NCBI RefSeq assembly: GCF_030704535.1
Contig: NC_081818.1
Span: forward strand, 29,592,001 to 29,656,000
Direction: 5' to 3'
Origin: Vitis vinifera
Lineage: Eukaryota > Streptophyta > Magnoliopsida > Vitales > Vitaceae
DNA length: 64,000 bases
Shown here: one piece after another, positions 39,301-50,701 of the stretch
How positions within the stretch are numbered: position 1 is the first letter of the stretch
Layout of the letters: every line of letters begins with the position of its first letter
Notes under the pieces: generated by a model
Database searches by the model: none
The model's input: the letters and a program-made list of their open reading frames with translations, nothing else
Told to the model about the DNA's origin: nothing
Translations under genes and position numbers: made by a program

Positions 39301-40685
39301 TCTTCTCAGAAAACAAAATGCTGTATTTGTACTTACTGCTTATGTGATTCATCAATCTTTTCAACATATTTGTTGGTTCCAATAATGTCCTCAAGATATT
39401 CAAGAAAACCTTCATCATGTGGTCCTTGAGCCTTTGGCTTCATAAGTGAAATCTGTTCAACCTCACCCTAATAACAGCCAGCAACATGTTACAAGACATA
39501 GATCCACAATTTTTACTGAATTACAAACACTAATAACAAATATCAAACCTGAAGTATTAAAAAACGGTTATTGTCCAAGTCCACACCCTTCCCTTTCAAT
39601 TTCTTGGTGACCTCTGTAAAGTTACTAGGCCGGTCATTAATGTAATACTTAGATGAGTTATCTTGAAATGCAACCCGGGCAATTACAAAGTCGCTTCCAG
39701 GTACAGCTTCATAAGTCCCATCATCCTGAAACCGACAGAAAACTTTTGCTTCATTTTGTAGGCTGCATTTGCTCAAGCATAATCAGATTGGTCTGGAATT
39801 TCTCCTATGTGGATTTCAAAATCTCCATTTTTTCTTTGGAGTTCTTTTCGTCAATCTTAAGAAGTTCAATTCAGCTACAAATAATTGGCACATAAAGAAG
39901 CTAAATATAGAATGCATTCTGTGCAACCAAATGCATCCTTAAAGACAATTTTTCCAAACAACAAAATCCAAGTAAGAAAAACTCAAATACCAGATCAACG
40001 ATTTCTTGAAAATGGACGGAGACGCCTGCACTGTCTAAATTCTGGTGGTTAGTAGAATTGTGAATAAGTTCCGAAACTTTGTTCAGCCGCATCTGTGGAT
40101 CAACATCATGTTGTCCAGCACAAATGAGAAAAACCAACAGGTAACTGACAATGGTATCAGTATCAATTCTTCCCTCCAAACGTAAAAAGAAACTAAAAAA
40201 CCTTACCTGTTTGGCTCGCTTTCCAAAAACAAACAACATGGCGTCAATCACATTGCTCTTCCCACTCCCATTCGGACCAACCACTGCCGAAAAGCTCTGC
40301 CCATCCCAAAATCAAAACTAAAACAAAATGAATCTCTAAAGAAATGCGCATTCTCCCAAATTCAACAGAAAAAAAAAAATCAACAATCAAAAATTTAAAA
40401 GTTCGAATCTTGTATCTAAATATCTAATGCGACAACCCAAACTTCCGATTCCTTTTCTTCCAATTTCTTCCCTTTTTCCCATACTTTCTCAGCAACCAGA
40501 CAGAGAGATAATAGTGAAGAAACCCTAACCTTGTGAAAAGGACCAACACGTTGTTCTCCAGCGTAAGACTTGAAGTTCCTCATCACCATTTCCTTGATGA
40601 ACAGCCTCGGAGCTCTTGACCTTCCCGGACCCGAGTCAGAGCCGTTGCTCACCGACTCCTCCGGCGGTTTCGTCCGGCTCTCCAT
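27367..40685 (-). CDS. SMC4: condensin core ATPase SMC4 (CAP-C)
   Basis: Exons (minus strand): 40530-40685, 40207-40296, 39991-40092, 39549-39725, 39337-39467, 38746-38824, 38506-38663, 38343-38418, 38075-38203, 37861-38005, 36387-36517, 33882-34034, 33607-33796, 33110-33243, 32096-32254, 30917-31225, 30650-30826, 30002-30085, 29715-29924, 29527-29616, 29309-29430, 29067-29222, 28868-28975, 28712-28772, 27929-28063, 27755-27842, 27580-27652, 27367-27487. The sum is 3744 nt, 1247 residues, a normal SMC4 length. Walker A GPNGSGKS is at 59-66; coiled coils flank a hinge at about 560-715; the signature LSGGE is at 1149-1153 and Walker B PLYVMDE at 1172-1178. SMC4 pairs with SMC2 in condensin to compact mitotic chromosomes. 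The first ATG gives MESRTKPP; upstream codons are open but lack an ATG. Intron 23 appears to be GC-AG. Possible E2F control is noted separately. Confidence 0.95.
31590..31661 (-). other. candidate in-frame cassette exon in the SMC4 hinge
   Basis: Inside the intron between exons ending 32096 and starting 31225, 72 nt lie between a plausible acceptor (TTTTTAATGCCTTAG) and donor (CAG then GTATGATTG). They read 24 open codons in the same phase (DYAALYGNNKDQ and onward). Known SMC4 proteins, as I recall them, join the two flanking exons directly (KDIDQ to ATRIAYGG), so I left this out of the main model. It could be alternative, or a chance match. Confidence 0.3.
35065..35130. repeat. 33-bp tandem duplication in SMC4 intron 11
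   Basis: Two adjacent units beginning gacataattgatgtcattg differ by one or two bases. They lie within the longest SMC4 intron (34035-36386, 2352 bp). Confidence 0.85.
35291..35485 (-). mobile_element. tRNA-derived SINE candidate in SMC4 intron 11
   Basis: On the minus strand a pol III A box TAGCTCAATGG (35458-35468) is followed about 30 nt later by a degenerate B box around CTTCAATTTGAGAC (35415-35430). The sequence ends in an A-rich tail (35291-35307). The start GGGGCTTGCTGTGTAGCTCAATGG-like context resembles a tRNA 5' half. It is old, with no clear target duplication seen. Confidence 0.5.
36767..36838. repeat. 24-bp tandem repeat, three units, in SMC4 intron 10
   Basis: Three perfect copies of a 24-bp unit starting gcaccaagcataacaatag lie at 36767, 36791 and 36815, with the start of a fourth. 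A frame crossing it has no coding meaning. Confidence 0.95.
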
Positions 40686-41648
40686 TCCCGGGTCGACCCG
40701 AATTCCCGCTTCTATACCGATAAACTCTTCTTCAACCTGTCCGATTTTCGGGTCCAAACCAAGCAGTTGACGCTCTCGGATCTCCTCCAACTTCTTCACA
40801 CCCCCATTGAAATCAAGTTTTGAAGAATTAAAATATAAGAATTAAATATTGAAAATTTTGGAAAAGTTGAGATTTGAGGGATGTGGCGGGAAAATAAAAG
40901 TGACTTGAGGTTTGAAATACGGTCCCTTTGGCTACACGGAGTAGCGGGGCCGGCTCCCGACTAGGATTATCCTGCGCTCAATTATTTATCCGAGGTCAAT
41001 AAGCTCAATAACACCTGGGATTTGTTTGGGTGATTTTACTAAAAGAAGTAGATTGTCTTTGTTTGGAAAATTATTTTTTTTAATTATTATTTTCTTATCC
41101 GAATGTTAATAAGCACAATATGGTTTTTTTTTCCTTAAAAATGTGTTGGATCAAGAAGAATAAAAACTATTTTTCAAAAACAAAAACAATAAATCTCATG
41201 TGGCAATGAAATGTTTTTTACACATGAAAACAATCAAATTGCATTTATTAATTAATAGAATTATTTTAATATATGTCTAATTAATCAGGGAATTGACCAA
41301 TTAGGTAGCTTAGCATCAATTTTTAAATTAAAAATCTCGCTTTAAGGACTCAAAAAATCAAGCAAATGATGCCTTTGAACTCAGCATAGGACAAAAAATC
41401 TTAATACATAAGATATCCATAGTACACAAACTCTGATTGGTTAGGATTATTTGAAAGATAATCTCCTCCCATTACTTTCCATTTAAAAAAATAAAGATAT
41501 GATCCGTTTACCCTATTGTAGCATGATCTTTCTTAATTATATAAGGTTAAAAAGAAGTTTGTAAAAAATAAGTAAATATTTTAATAGATATACATAATTT
41601 ACTTTTTAAAAAATGATGTGAATATGTATTATAAAATATATACTAAAA
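40686..41648. other. SMC4 upstream region
   Basis: This is the 5' UTR and promoter side of SMC4, with the E2F-type site; it becomes AT-rich towards the viral locus. No other gene is visible. Confidence 0.6.
40885..40893 (-). promoter_or_regulatory. E2F-type site upstream of SMC4
   Basis: The minus strand reads TTTCCCGCC, an exact E2F/DP consensus, about 200 bp upstream of the SMC4 ATG. E2F sites are common in S- and M-phase genes, which suits a condensin subunit. Activity is inferred. Confidence 0.55.
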
Positions 41649-41905
41649 TATTATTTATCTTGAAGAGAAGATTTTAACAAAAAAAAAAAAAACTTCAAAA
41701 ATCCATTTTTTCAATCCCTACTATTCTTATATAATAATACAATTATTATAAATATATATTATAAAATTAATTAATATTATTTACTAAATTTAATATATAG
41801 AGAATATACTAGATTTAATATAAGATAAATAATATTTATTTGTTTTTTTTGAATTAAAAAAATATATTATCAATTTCATGTGAAAAATGAGTTTAAAAAA
41901 ATTAA
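41649..41905. repeat. host direct duplication flanking the viral insert, left copy
   Basis: It matches 52877-53132 almost perfectly: I see one base change (atatagagaat against atataaagaat) and a one-base difference in an A run. The sequence is AT-rich host DNA related to degenerate repeats at 53133-54060. The 10,971 bp between the copies is viral. Confidence 0.9.
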
Positions 41906-42124
41906 ATTTTTTTTTTTTAAATTTTTTTTTTTATTATTATTATTTTTTTTTTTTTTTTTTTTTACTTTGCACACCTTCAGATTTCACATACTTTTTACAC
42001 TTTCATACTTTTCTCTTTTTTTTTTTTTTTTTTCTTTTTTTTTTTTTTTTTACTGGATAAACACAAAGAGACAATTGTACAGATATACAGATGTACAAAA
42101 GATTTTTGAAATGTTTTATCTAGA
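41906..42124 (-). other. A-rich 3' end of component 2
   Basis: On the minus strand, after the last stop, short unique words are separated by A runs of up to about 24 bases, ending in further A runs at the host junction. The arrangement and words (TCTTTTGTACATCTGTA, then an A run, then a CTGAAG-type word) match the 3' region of component 1 at 47520-47660, so both components share a 3' sequence type. Confidence 0.7.
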
Positions 42125-43402
42125 TTAACCCATAGGTCCTCCGTAAAGGATAAACTCAGGGTCTACGTATGAATCATCTGATAAGACTGCATCTTCAGAT
42201 GTTTCTTCATTTTCTTGATCTCCAAACTTCTTGAGGGTTTGAATAAGTCCTTGACGATATTGCTCTAAATCAGTAGCGGCTGCTAATGAAGCTTGACATT
42301 TGCTTTTCAAAGTTAGGAATTCTTCTTGAGTCGGTCCTTGAGAAGAACTAGTTGAATCTTTTGAGTTTGATGAACCTGGCCTTGTTGCTATTAATTGCAA
42401 AACCTTCTGTTGACATACAAAATCATGATTGAATTTGTCCCACCATTTGATGCTGAATTCTCTAGAAAGAGATAATGGAAAAGGAAGAGGTTGCTCTTGC
42501 TTCTTGATGATGTTCCATGTGAGAATCCATGGAATTCTTAATCTCGAACAGAACGTCAGGAGTCTAGGCTGAAAGATATTCTGTGATGAAGTCTTGCTCT
42601 TGTAGAAGTTAAATTTCTCTTGAATATCAGGAGGAAATACCGAATCTAGTAGACCAAAGAAAGTCCACCATTTTTGAAACCAAGCAGGAAATTTGGTATT
42701 GCAGCTTCTTGAAAATTGGATGAACCAGGAATGCTGGTAGCTTTGCAAGTAAAACATATTGTACCAAGCATCCATGTAGTCTATGTAATTGTAGCTCATG
42801 GAATGGAAAGGTTGACTAAAAGCCTTGCAAGTGAAGGGTTTTTTATTCCAATCTGCAATGGTCATGACTCTGAGAATTTGACATTTGGAAAAAGTAATCC
42901 TCTGAGGATTGTTTTTGTCAGTGTTATGAGTAATTTCAACCGAATCAGTGTCCACTAAGATGAACTCATAGAATTGACGAGTTTTCAAAGGATCATTTGA
43001 ATTGAAGTTGACTCATTGAGGAAAGATGTAAGGAAGAATTTTAGGAATCTCTTCAAAATTGAACTCTGGCTCAATGAAAGCAATTTCTAGGGTTTTGGGT
43101 TTTTTGACATATTGACTATAAGAATATGAAGGAGAAGGAGACTGAGAAGGAGAAGGTAATGTCGAAATAGTGTTGGGACTGGATTGACTTTGAACAACAA
43201 TATTTTTAGGAGATGATTTAGAAGCTTGAATAAAACTTTTTGAAGGTTGAAGAGGAGGAAAATCTGGACTCAAAACTTGAAAGGAATTTGATGTTTGCAA
43301 AGGAAAAGTAGGACGAACATTTGAAAAGTTTGAAATCATAGCATATGAAGCTTTGGTTTTCTTTGATGAAGAAGGAAGTTGAGGCCTAACGGGAGTACCC
43401 AT
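42125..43402 (-). pseudogene. component 2 second ORF, unknown function, one internal stop
   Basis: The frame opens at 43402, where the ATG overlaps the TAA of the upstream pol frame (TAATG). It runs about 425 codons to 42125 with one in-frame TGA at 43013-43015, giving pieces of 129 and about 290 codons. The first part is Ser/Pro/Gln-rich and looks disordered; the second is rich in Trp, Phe and Tyr (for example FPAWFQKWWTFF) and ends in an acidic tail. I recognise no domain. Florendoviruses are reported to have a second ORF of unknown role, and this fits that position. The TAATG overlap suggests termination-reinitiation coupling. Confidence 0.7.
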
Positions 43403-44400
43403 TAGGATGGAGAAGGATCCTTACCCTGCAAAAACTCCCGAGTAAGGAAGTCAGGAAGGGAATTCAACTCTCCTTTTATAAATTCGATTTCAAAATCAAA
43501 ATTTGAAAGTAAAGCTTGCCATCTTGCAAAAATTTGTTTTGAAACCAAATTTTTAACATCTTTTTGTAAAATATCTTTTGCAGCTTTGCAATCAATTTTC
43601 AAAAGAAATTTCTTGTTTATCAAATCACTTTGAAATTTTGAAATACACAGAATTATTGATAAAACTTCTTTTTTGACAGTTGAATAATTTATTTGAGCGC
43701 CCAACCAGATGCCTGAATGATATCTAACTATATGCACTTGATTGTTATATTCTTGCTTTAATATGCCTCCATAACCTAAATTAGATGCATCTGATTCTAC
43801 AATGAGCAATGCATTTGGATGAGGGATGCTGATGCATGGTAAACGTTTGACTCTTTGTTTAATTTCTTGGACTAAATTAGTATGATGATCACTCCATGCA
43901 GGTGCATTTTTTCTTAGTCTTTTGTATAATGGTTCACAAATGATTCTCAAATCTTTGAAGTAATCAGAAACATAATTTAAACAACCTAAAAATCTTTGCA
44001 ATTGTTTTTTATCTTTTATTTCATCAGGAAATTTGTCAGCAAATTCTATTGACCTTTGAATTGGTTTTGTTTTTCCTTGAAAAATTTCATGACCTAAAAA
44101 TCTGATTTTTGTTTGAAACAATTTCATTTTTGGAGCAGAACAAGCCATTCCATTTGCTTTAATGACATTAAAAAACTTTTTCAAATGAATAAAATGTTTT
44201 TCTAATGAATCAGAAAATACTAAAACATCATCAATGTATACAATTATGAATTGAAAATGAGGATTAAAAATATCATTCATAATATTTTGAAATTCAGAAG
44301 GGGCATTTTTGAGACAAAAAGGCATGACATTCCATTCATAATGACCAAAAGGGACAGTAAAAGCAGTTTTGTATCTATCTTCTTCTCTAATTTGAACCTG
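43402..44400 (-). pseudogene. component 2 pol, distal part: reverse transcriptase and RNase H
   Basis: The same frame continues after the TAG at 44401-44403. It carries the reverse transcriptase catalytic motif YIDDVLVFS near 44240, the thumb/connection region, and RNase H motifs (ESDASNLGYGG near 43790, a KKEVL block and KIDCKAA). The enzyme would copy the pregenomic RNA into DNA and remove the RNA strand. It ends in a Pro/Ser tail at TAA 43402-43404. Because the stop separates this part from the N-terminal reverse transcriptase motifs, it is not expected to work as it stands. Confidence 0.85.
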
Positions 44401-46692
44401 CTAGAATCCTGATTTCATATCAAATTTTGAATAAATGACAGAACTATGAAGTCTTTTGAGTAAATCTTGCTTATTAGGAATAGGGTATCTTATCCATTGT
44501 AATACTTTATTTAAAGGTTTATAATTAATGACTAATCTAGGTGCTCCTCTTTCTATCTCAGCAGCATTTTGAACATAAAAGGCAGCACAACTCCAAGGAG
44601 ATTTTGAGGGTCTAATTAATTTCTTCTTTAATAATGAATCAATTTCTTGTTTGCAATATTCTAAAAGCTTTTCATTCATTTGAATCGGCCTAGCCTTAGT
44701 AGGAATTTTGGACTCATCAAAATTTTGAATGTAAGGCAAACTTATCTCATGTTTCTTTCTTGACCAAAAAGCATTAGGAAGATCAGAACAAATTTCATTT
44801 TGAAAAAGATCTTGAATCTCTTTTATTTTCTTTTTAACTTTATCTTCTAAAAGTTGTTCATCTACCTTTTTATATTGAATTTCTTTTGATAGATAATTTA
44901 TATGAGCTTTCTTTCTTTGAATTAAATTTATATTTTTATTTATTGAATCACTTTGAACTTGATGTATTTCTTTTTTAGTTAATGGATATATAAAGGGAAA
45001 AAATATGGTATTTCCTAATATTGTAGTTTTGACACCTTCATCATTTACTTGAAAAGGGTAAAGTAAGGTAATAAAAGGAGTTTCTAATATTAAAGGTTCA
45101 TTCATATTTTGTACTAATATAAATTGAGTTCTAAAACAATAATTATCTTGACATATATGAACATTTTGAAGTTTATATTCTATTTCTAATTTTCCTTTAT
45201 TTGCAGCAAAAAGTTCTTGTCCTGTTTTTTCATAATATTTAGTAGGAATTATTCCTTCTTGAATACAATTCATATCAGCTCCTGAGTCTATTAATGCTAC
45301 TATTTCTATTTCAAAATCTTCAACTATAATTTTTATATTTGTATACCATCTTTGAAAATCTATTTTTGATATTGTATTTATAAATGATTCTATAGGAGTT
45401 ATTTTATTGGGTATTATTATTCCTAGTTCTTGGTTTTCAGAAGTTTCAGCTAAATCTTGTTTATATTGTATTACGTTTCTAATTTGTTCATTCTCTTGTT
45501 TTATTTGATCATTTTCTTGTTTTATTATTTCATTTTCTAATCTTATTTGTTCATTATCTAATTTTAATTGATTTATTTGAATTTTTATTTCTTTTATTTC
45601 TTCTTCCAAGTCTTTAATGGTTATTGGCCTTTGAGTCTTTTTGAATCTATTATAAATTTCATCCATTGAGTATTGATTAGGTTTGATGTCTTGAGTTTTA
45701 TTTGGATTTTCAGTGAGAATTAAATTTTTTAAATTTTGTAAATAATTTCTTTGTATTTCTTTATCTTGAATTTTGTCTACAACATCAAAGAATATTTGCT
45801 TATCTACTTTTGAAGATATTACATTTATCTTTTTTATTTTATTTTCTAATTTTGATGTTTCATTAATTTCTCTTGGATTTTCTATTTTTGTTGTTATTGA
45901 TTTTTCTGTTGATGATTTTTCTGTTGAAGTTTTTATTTCTGTTGAAGTTTTTATTTCTGTTTCCTCCTCCTCTCCCGGGGCAGAAGAAAACAAAATTTTA
46001 TTAAATTTTGTTTCACTTGACTCTTCTAGATTTGTGTTTTGTTGTTCTAACAATTTTTTATTATGTGGAGAATTTTCTATTGCTTTTCTTGAAGTTAATG
46101 TTGCAATTCTTTTAAGGGGTTTCCTATATTTGAAAAACCAAAGGAAAAAAGGAATAGTCATCTTAACTTGTTGCATATATTTTTCATATTGTTTTCTTAA
46201 TGCATTTCTAACTTGAGGAGGAAGTTGTTGAAAATAATTTCTTTTTGCAGTATTTTCAGGAGAAAAATAATTTGCTTTAATTAATTCTACTTCAGGAACA
46301 AAAGGATTTCTTTTAATGTGTCTTTTCCTAATGATATTTATGTTTAAAGGAGGTTTATCATGAGATAAAATTTTTGACTCAGACTCTTCTTCAAAAAGAG
46401 AAATTTCAGGAACAAAGTTTGAACTATTTTTTAGTTGATTTTCTATTTGATTTAACTCTTCATTAAATTTTGAATTATTAAATTTTATGTGATGACACCA
46501 TGATGATGCAGCTAATGATGCAGCAGGTAATGATGCAGATGATGATGCATTTGAAAATCTCATTAACTTATATGAAGAACTTTCTAAATTATATGCAGAA
46601 CTATTTAATGCAGATGCCGAACTATCATGAGACCTAAGAGATCTGGAAGAACTATTTCTACTTAATTTCCTCATAATATTACTCATTGTCAC
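44401..46692 (-). pseudogene. component 2 polyprotein: leader region, coiled coil, protease, start of reverse transcriptase
   Basis: The 763-codon frame starts MTMSNIMRKLSR, nearly the same as component 1. It then has a Ser/Ala-rich stretch and, at about residues 125-195, a basic/aromatic block shared with component 1 (NALRKQYEKYMQQ, TIPFFLWFFK). A strong coiled coil of repeated EN-type heptads follows (about 370-410). A pepsin-like retroviral protease motif LIDSGAD lies near residue 467, and the N-terminal reverse transcriptase motifs (PRLVINYKPLN, YSKFDMKSGF) are at the end. No movement-protein core is visible. An in-frame TAG at 44401-44403 interrupts reverse transcriptase. Confidence 0.85.
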
Positions 46693-47283
46693 AGAAAATA
46701 ATCACAATTTTATCCTTAATCAATTCAGATAATTTCCTGAACAGGGACCACCACAAGCGGATCAACACGGGACTTACGCTCCTTCTGCTCTTAAACACCG
46801 CTTATCACAGGCTGACCAAACCGTTCACAGGAAATTCAATCCGAACTAAATTAGGACTAAATCTGCGATTAATCACTGTTCCAACTCGTAACACCACTCG
46901 GTTCTCAAGCAAAAAATGGCTCTGATACCATTTGCACCCAGGACGTACAACAGTTCGTGCACGCAATGATTAAGTAATAATTAAGCAATAATTAGCAATA
47001 ATTAAATCTGTCTAATTATCTCCAAGCATAAAAACTGAAATAATTAATGTCTAATGCTGTCTAATTTATTGCAGAAATTTAAGCATAATAACACAATTAT
47101 TTGAATCTGAAAATATTGTTTATTGAAAAATATACCTCGATTACAGAGAGTTGATGACTACAGGTTGTTGACAGCAGAGGAATGACTCTAACTCAAAGAA
47201 ATTTACAAAAGAAAATTTTTGAACTCTCAGAATTTTTTCACTAATTTTTTGAACTCTCAAAACTCTTGAAACCTTCCTAAGCT
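46693..47283 (-). repeat. viral leader copy 2 (component 2)
   Basis: About 590 bp, nearly identical to 52280-52871 at a constant offset of 5588; I noted about five differences. It contains the tRNA-Met primer site at 46917-46930 and several short out-of-frame ATGs, as in the long leaders of pararetroviral RNAs. Confidence 0.9.
46917..46930 (-). other. viral primer binding site, component 2
   Basis: TGGTATCAGAGCCA on the minus strand, complementary to initiator tRNA-Met, which primes minus-strand DNA in Caulimoviridae. It lies about 225 nt upstream of the ORF. Confidence 0.92.
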
Positions 47284-47349
47284 CTCTCTTGGCTGTAGGA
47301 ACTCTTGAACCCTTGCCGACCTCTGCCTTGGGAGGAAGCATTTGAGCCC

Positions 47350-47357
47350 TATTTATA
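47350..47357 (-). promoter_or_regulatory. viral TATA box for component 2
   Basis: TATAAATA on the minus strand in the context GCTATAAATAGGGCTC. A pregenomic RNA start near 47325 is inferred. This sequence is not present in the first leader copy, whose equivalent region is missing at the right edge of the insert. Confidence 0.7.
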
Positions 47358-47519
47358 GCAAAGGCTTTGGGCTATCAAGAAGGCTTTATGCCTTTGATGT
47401 CTTCCACATGTATGCAGGAGGTAAATTTGCTTTCTTCTTCTTCATTTGGTCACATGGGTAATGAGTCATCTTGCTTTTTACTTTAAAGGACGGATTTTAC
47501 TATTCACAAAACACTATTC

Positions 47520-47662
47520 ACTTTTTTTTTTTTTACAAACTGTGCACTGTGCACTTCTTCAGACTTCATATACTGTTCTTTTTTTTTTTTTTTTTTTTTA
47601 CTAGATAATCACAAGAGAGCTACTTTACAGATGTACAAAAGATTCTTGATTCTTGATATCTC
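47520..47662 (-). other. A-rich 3' region of component 1
   Basis: After the stop near 47663 the minus strand has TCTTTTGTACATCTGTA, then an A run of about 20 (plus-strand T run at 47579-47599), a short unique word with two GTGCACAG-type repeats, and a second A run near 47525. It corresponds to the 3' region of component 2. Confidence 0.65.
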
Positions 47663-50600
47663 TTAGCTGAGCATTTCTAAGAGATATTTCTCAAAAGTTT
47701 TTCTGGCTTCTTCTTCAAGGACATATTCTTTTTTATACTTATCAACAAGATAAGTAAATTGAGTTTGAAACAAAAGAGGGACTTCATGAAAGTTATTTGC
47801 AGAGATGATTTTTTGAATATTATCTTCAGTAATGAGATTATAGTTAGAAGAACTATAAATCTCAGAATCAAGGTCTCTTGCAATCATTCTTGATCTCCAA
47901 TGTCTGATTTGTTTTTTGAGGCTGGATTTAGTACAGGGCCAAGGGTCCTCTGTACCAAACAATTGATGTTTTCTCTGATTGGCTTTGAGTAAAATGAGAT
48001 GTTGAGCAGGGTAAACTCCTCCATCATTCGACCATTCAGGAGGTTTACTCTCTATGATGAGTTCAACAGATTTGAAATCATTGATGAAGGCATTTAAAAC
48101 ACAAATAGCTAATTTTCTTCCAAATTTATCAGTTTGATCAGGATGAGAGAAAATCAATTGATAAAGAACTCCATAGTCCATGAGGAGGGTTGGAGTTAGC
48201 TCTATTGACTCATTGTTGAATTTAATGACTATTGGTTTATAACTGTCTAGGTCAATGTTGGCTTTGCATATACTGTAAGTAAGAGCACACTTACAGTCAT
48301 GCCTTTCTAATGGAATTTCTCTACACAAGGGATCGGTCTTTGGACAATTATTATAAGTGTTGTCATAACAAGAAATCCAAGTGAAGCTCATCCCTTGAAT
48401 AGTTATTCCAAAAGTGCTACAGTCAGCAAGAAATTGCATGATATGCTCTTGCTTTGCTTCTCCTGTAGCTTTAGCCTTTTCACATATCATCTGTCTAATG
48501 CTTTCAATAAGGTCCAAATTTTTCAACTTGAAAAATGAAAATTTGGAAATTTGACATTCTTGGTCTTCCTGGGAAAGTTTTGAATCTTCATTTGGTTTTG
48601 AAAGTTCTTTTTGAAATTCATTTTGAAAATCTTTTGAAAATGCATCTTTGGATCCTTTTGCTTTTTTCCTGCAAATGAAATTTTCAAGATCTGTATCCAT
48701 TGGGGTGCAATGTATATCAGAACTTGAAGGGTTAGAAAAACTTTCTAATTTATCATTTAACTGTTTAAAATGGAAAGATAAGGCATTTAAAGCTTCCAAC
48801 TTTTGAATATCACTTTTTGCATTCCAGAGGTTGTCTAAAATGCATTTTTGTGATCTGTCTAAACCTTCAATATCTTTATGAATTCGAAATGACAAATTAC
48901 ATTTAGGAAATACTGGAAGAGTAAATTTCCTAAATGTAATTCTTTCTTGCTCCATCTGTAGACAAAATTTAAATGTTAGTATCTTTATTGAAGAATAAAA
49001 CAAATATCTAATGATTTTATCTTTATCATACCAAATTTGAAAATATATTGCGTTTATGAGAGGAACATAATTTCTAATAATGATGTTAAAATGAGTTTTT
49101 GAATATTTTGAAATCACATTTATTGACTTATATGAGCATGCACAAATACCATCACAATCTTTTTGATTATCTGATTCTTCTTCTAGACTTGACTCTTCAC
49201 TTGATATTTCTTGAGTTATGAGGATTTGATTATCTTCTTCTGATTCATAATTTTCATTTGATTCATCATTTTCTTTATCAATCATTAATCCTATCATTAA
49301 ATTTTTGAGTTTATCACTTATTTCTAATGAATTAATTTTATTTTCTAATTGACAATCTCTTGAATAATGACCTACTTTTCCACATTTATAACAAGTAGGT
49401 GTTTTCTTTTTTAAATTTGATTTATTTGGAGGTTTTGATTTATTAGGAGTAGATTTTACAAACTTCTTTTGAAATTTTGATTCTGTTGAAGGTTTTTTAT
49501 TTTTTATTTTATTTTGTTTATTTTTTCTTTTTGAAGGGGCAACTAATGTATCATAACCGTAATATGAACAAAATTTTCCTAATTCTTTTCTGTTATCTTG
49601 TTTCTCTTTTTTCATTTGACTCTTTAATTTAAGATCTGTACAAAGGGCTAAACCTTCATTATTAACAAAAGTAATTAATTCTCCATATGTTAATGACTCA
49701 TAAGGAATCCTACCATTATGAATATTTCTTATTCTTTGTCTAACCTTTTCTGCAAATAAGGTGGGTAATCCTGATATAAATTTTTCTTTCCAATAATGAT
49801 TTCCACAATCAAGTATTGACATAACTTTGACTAAAAACATATCTTTATACCACTTAAAATCTTGAAGTGTTGGACATCTAAGATTGTTAAGGATTTCAGA
49901 AGTTCTTTCTTGAAAATAGACTGGATCTCCTATAAAATGTTTTGTTATTGCAAATATTAGAGTATTGACAGCATCTTTTTCATATGTTTGGACTGATGTT
50001 CCTTCTTCTTTGATTATTGTCTTTTTTGCATTTAATATATATTCTCTATCATTTTGACTCAAATAATGATCCCACCATCCTTTAAGCAAACCAGTGAATC
50101 CTATGACCAAGGCACCGGCAGCATGAAAGTCAGAATTACTAGTCTTGATTCTATATGCATTAGCAGCCATCATCATTTCATGAAGCAGATTGATTATTTG
50201 ATGTTCACTCATTCCATCTATATTCCATTCATAAAAACTACTACCATCATAACTAGCAGCTAATTGATAATTTCTTTCTTCTAATTGGACATCAGGAAAA
50301 GAGGGTTTTGAATAATAATTTTTTCTACTTACAAAATTATTAGAAATTGCATTGACTGTTGCAGGAGGTTTTACTATTGAATCCGGAGACATTTTGAATT
50401 GTTCTTCTATTTTATTGATTTCTGATTTTCCTTTTGTTATGGTTTGAATTTGATTCTTAGTTTGATTGATACCATTAATATTGAGTTTATCTAATCTGTT
50501 TTGTATTTCTTTTAACATTATTTCTGTTGGTGTGGCTAGTTGAATATTTGATTTTGCAGCATTTATAGGAATAATAAAAGGTTGGTTTGAACACTTAGAA

Positions 50601-50701
50601 GATGATGATGATGATGATGATAAAGTTGAAGAAACTTTTGAAGAAAATTGCAATTTTGATGTTATTTCTCCTATCCTCTCTCCCGAGGCAGAAGAAAACA
50701 A
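47663..50701 (-). pseudogene. component 1 capsid-type polyprotein with zinc knuckle
   Basis: A long uninterrupted frame of 1012 codons. It has a Ser-rich start, a capsid-like region with GLLKGWWDHYLS and EKFISGLPTLFAEKVR (about residues 140-350), a Lys-rich stretch, and a CCHC zinc knuckle CYKCGKVGHYSRDC near residue 440, as in caulimovirid coat proteins. An acidic region follows. From about residue 585, starting MEQERITFRKF, the C-terminal 430 residues show Cys/Trp-containing blocks I do not recognise; this part may originally have been a separate second ORF. It overlaps the upstream frame by 31 nt in another phase, so it is probably not translated from its own ATG but belonged to a larger polyprotein. 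No internal stop is present. Confidence 0.75.

Noticed and set aside
40686..40799. Upstream start for SMC4 at 40799
   Set aside because: The frame is open but begins with GTG, with no ATG before 40685; the start at 40685 gives a normal plant SMC4 N-terminus.
45773..46216. 147-codon plus-strand frame
   Set aside because: Antisense shadow of the viral polyprotein; composition mirrors its Lys/Glu-rich coding strand.
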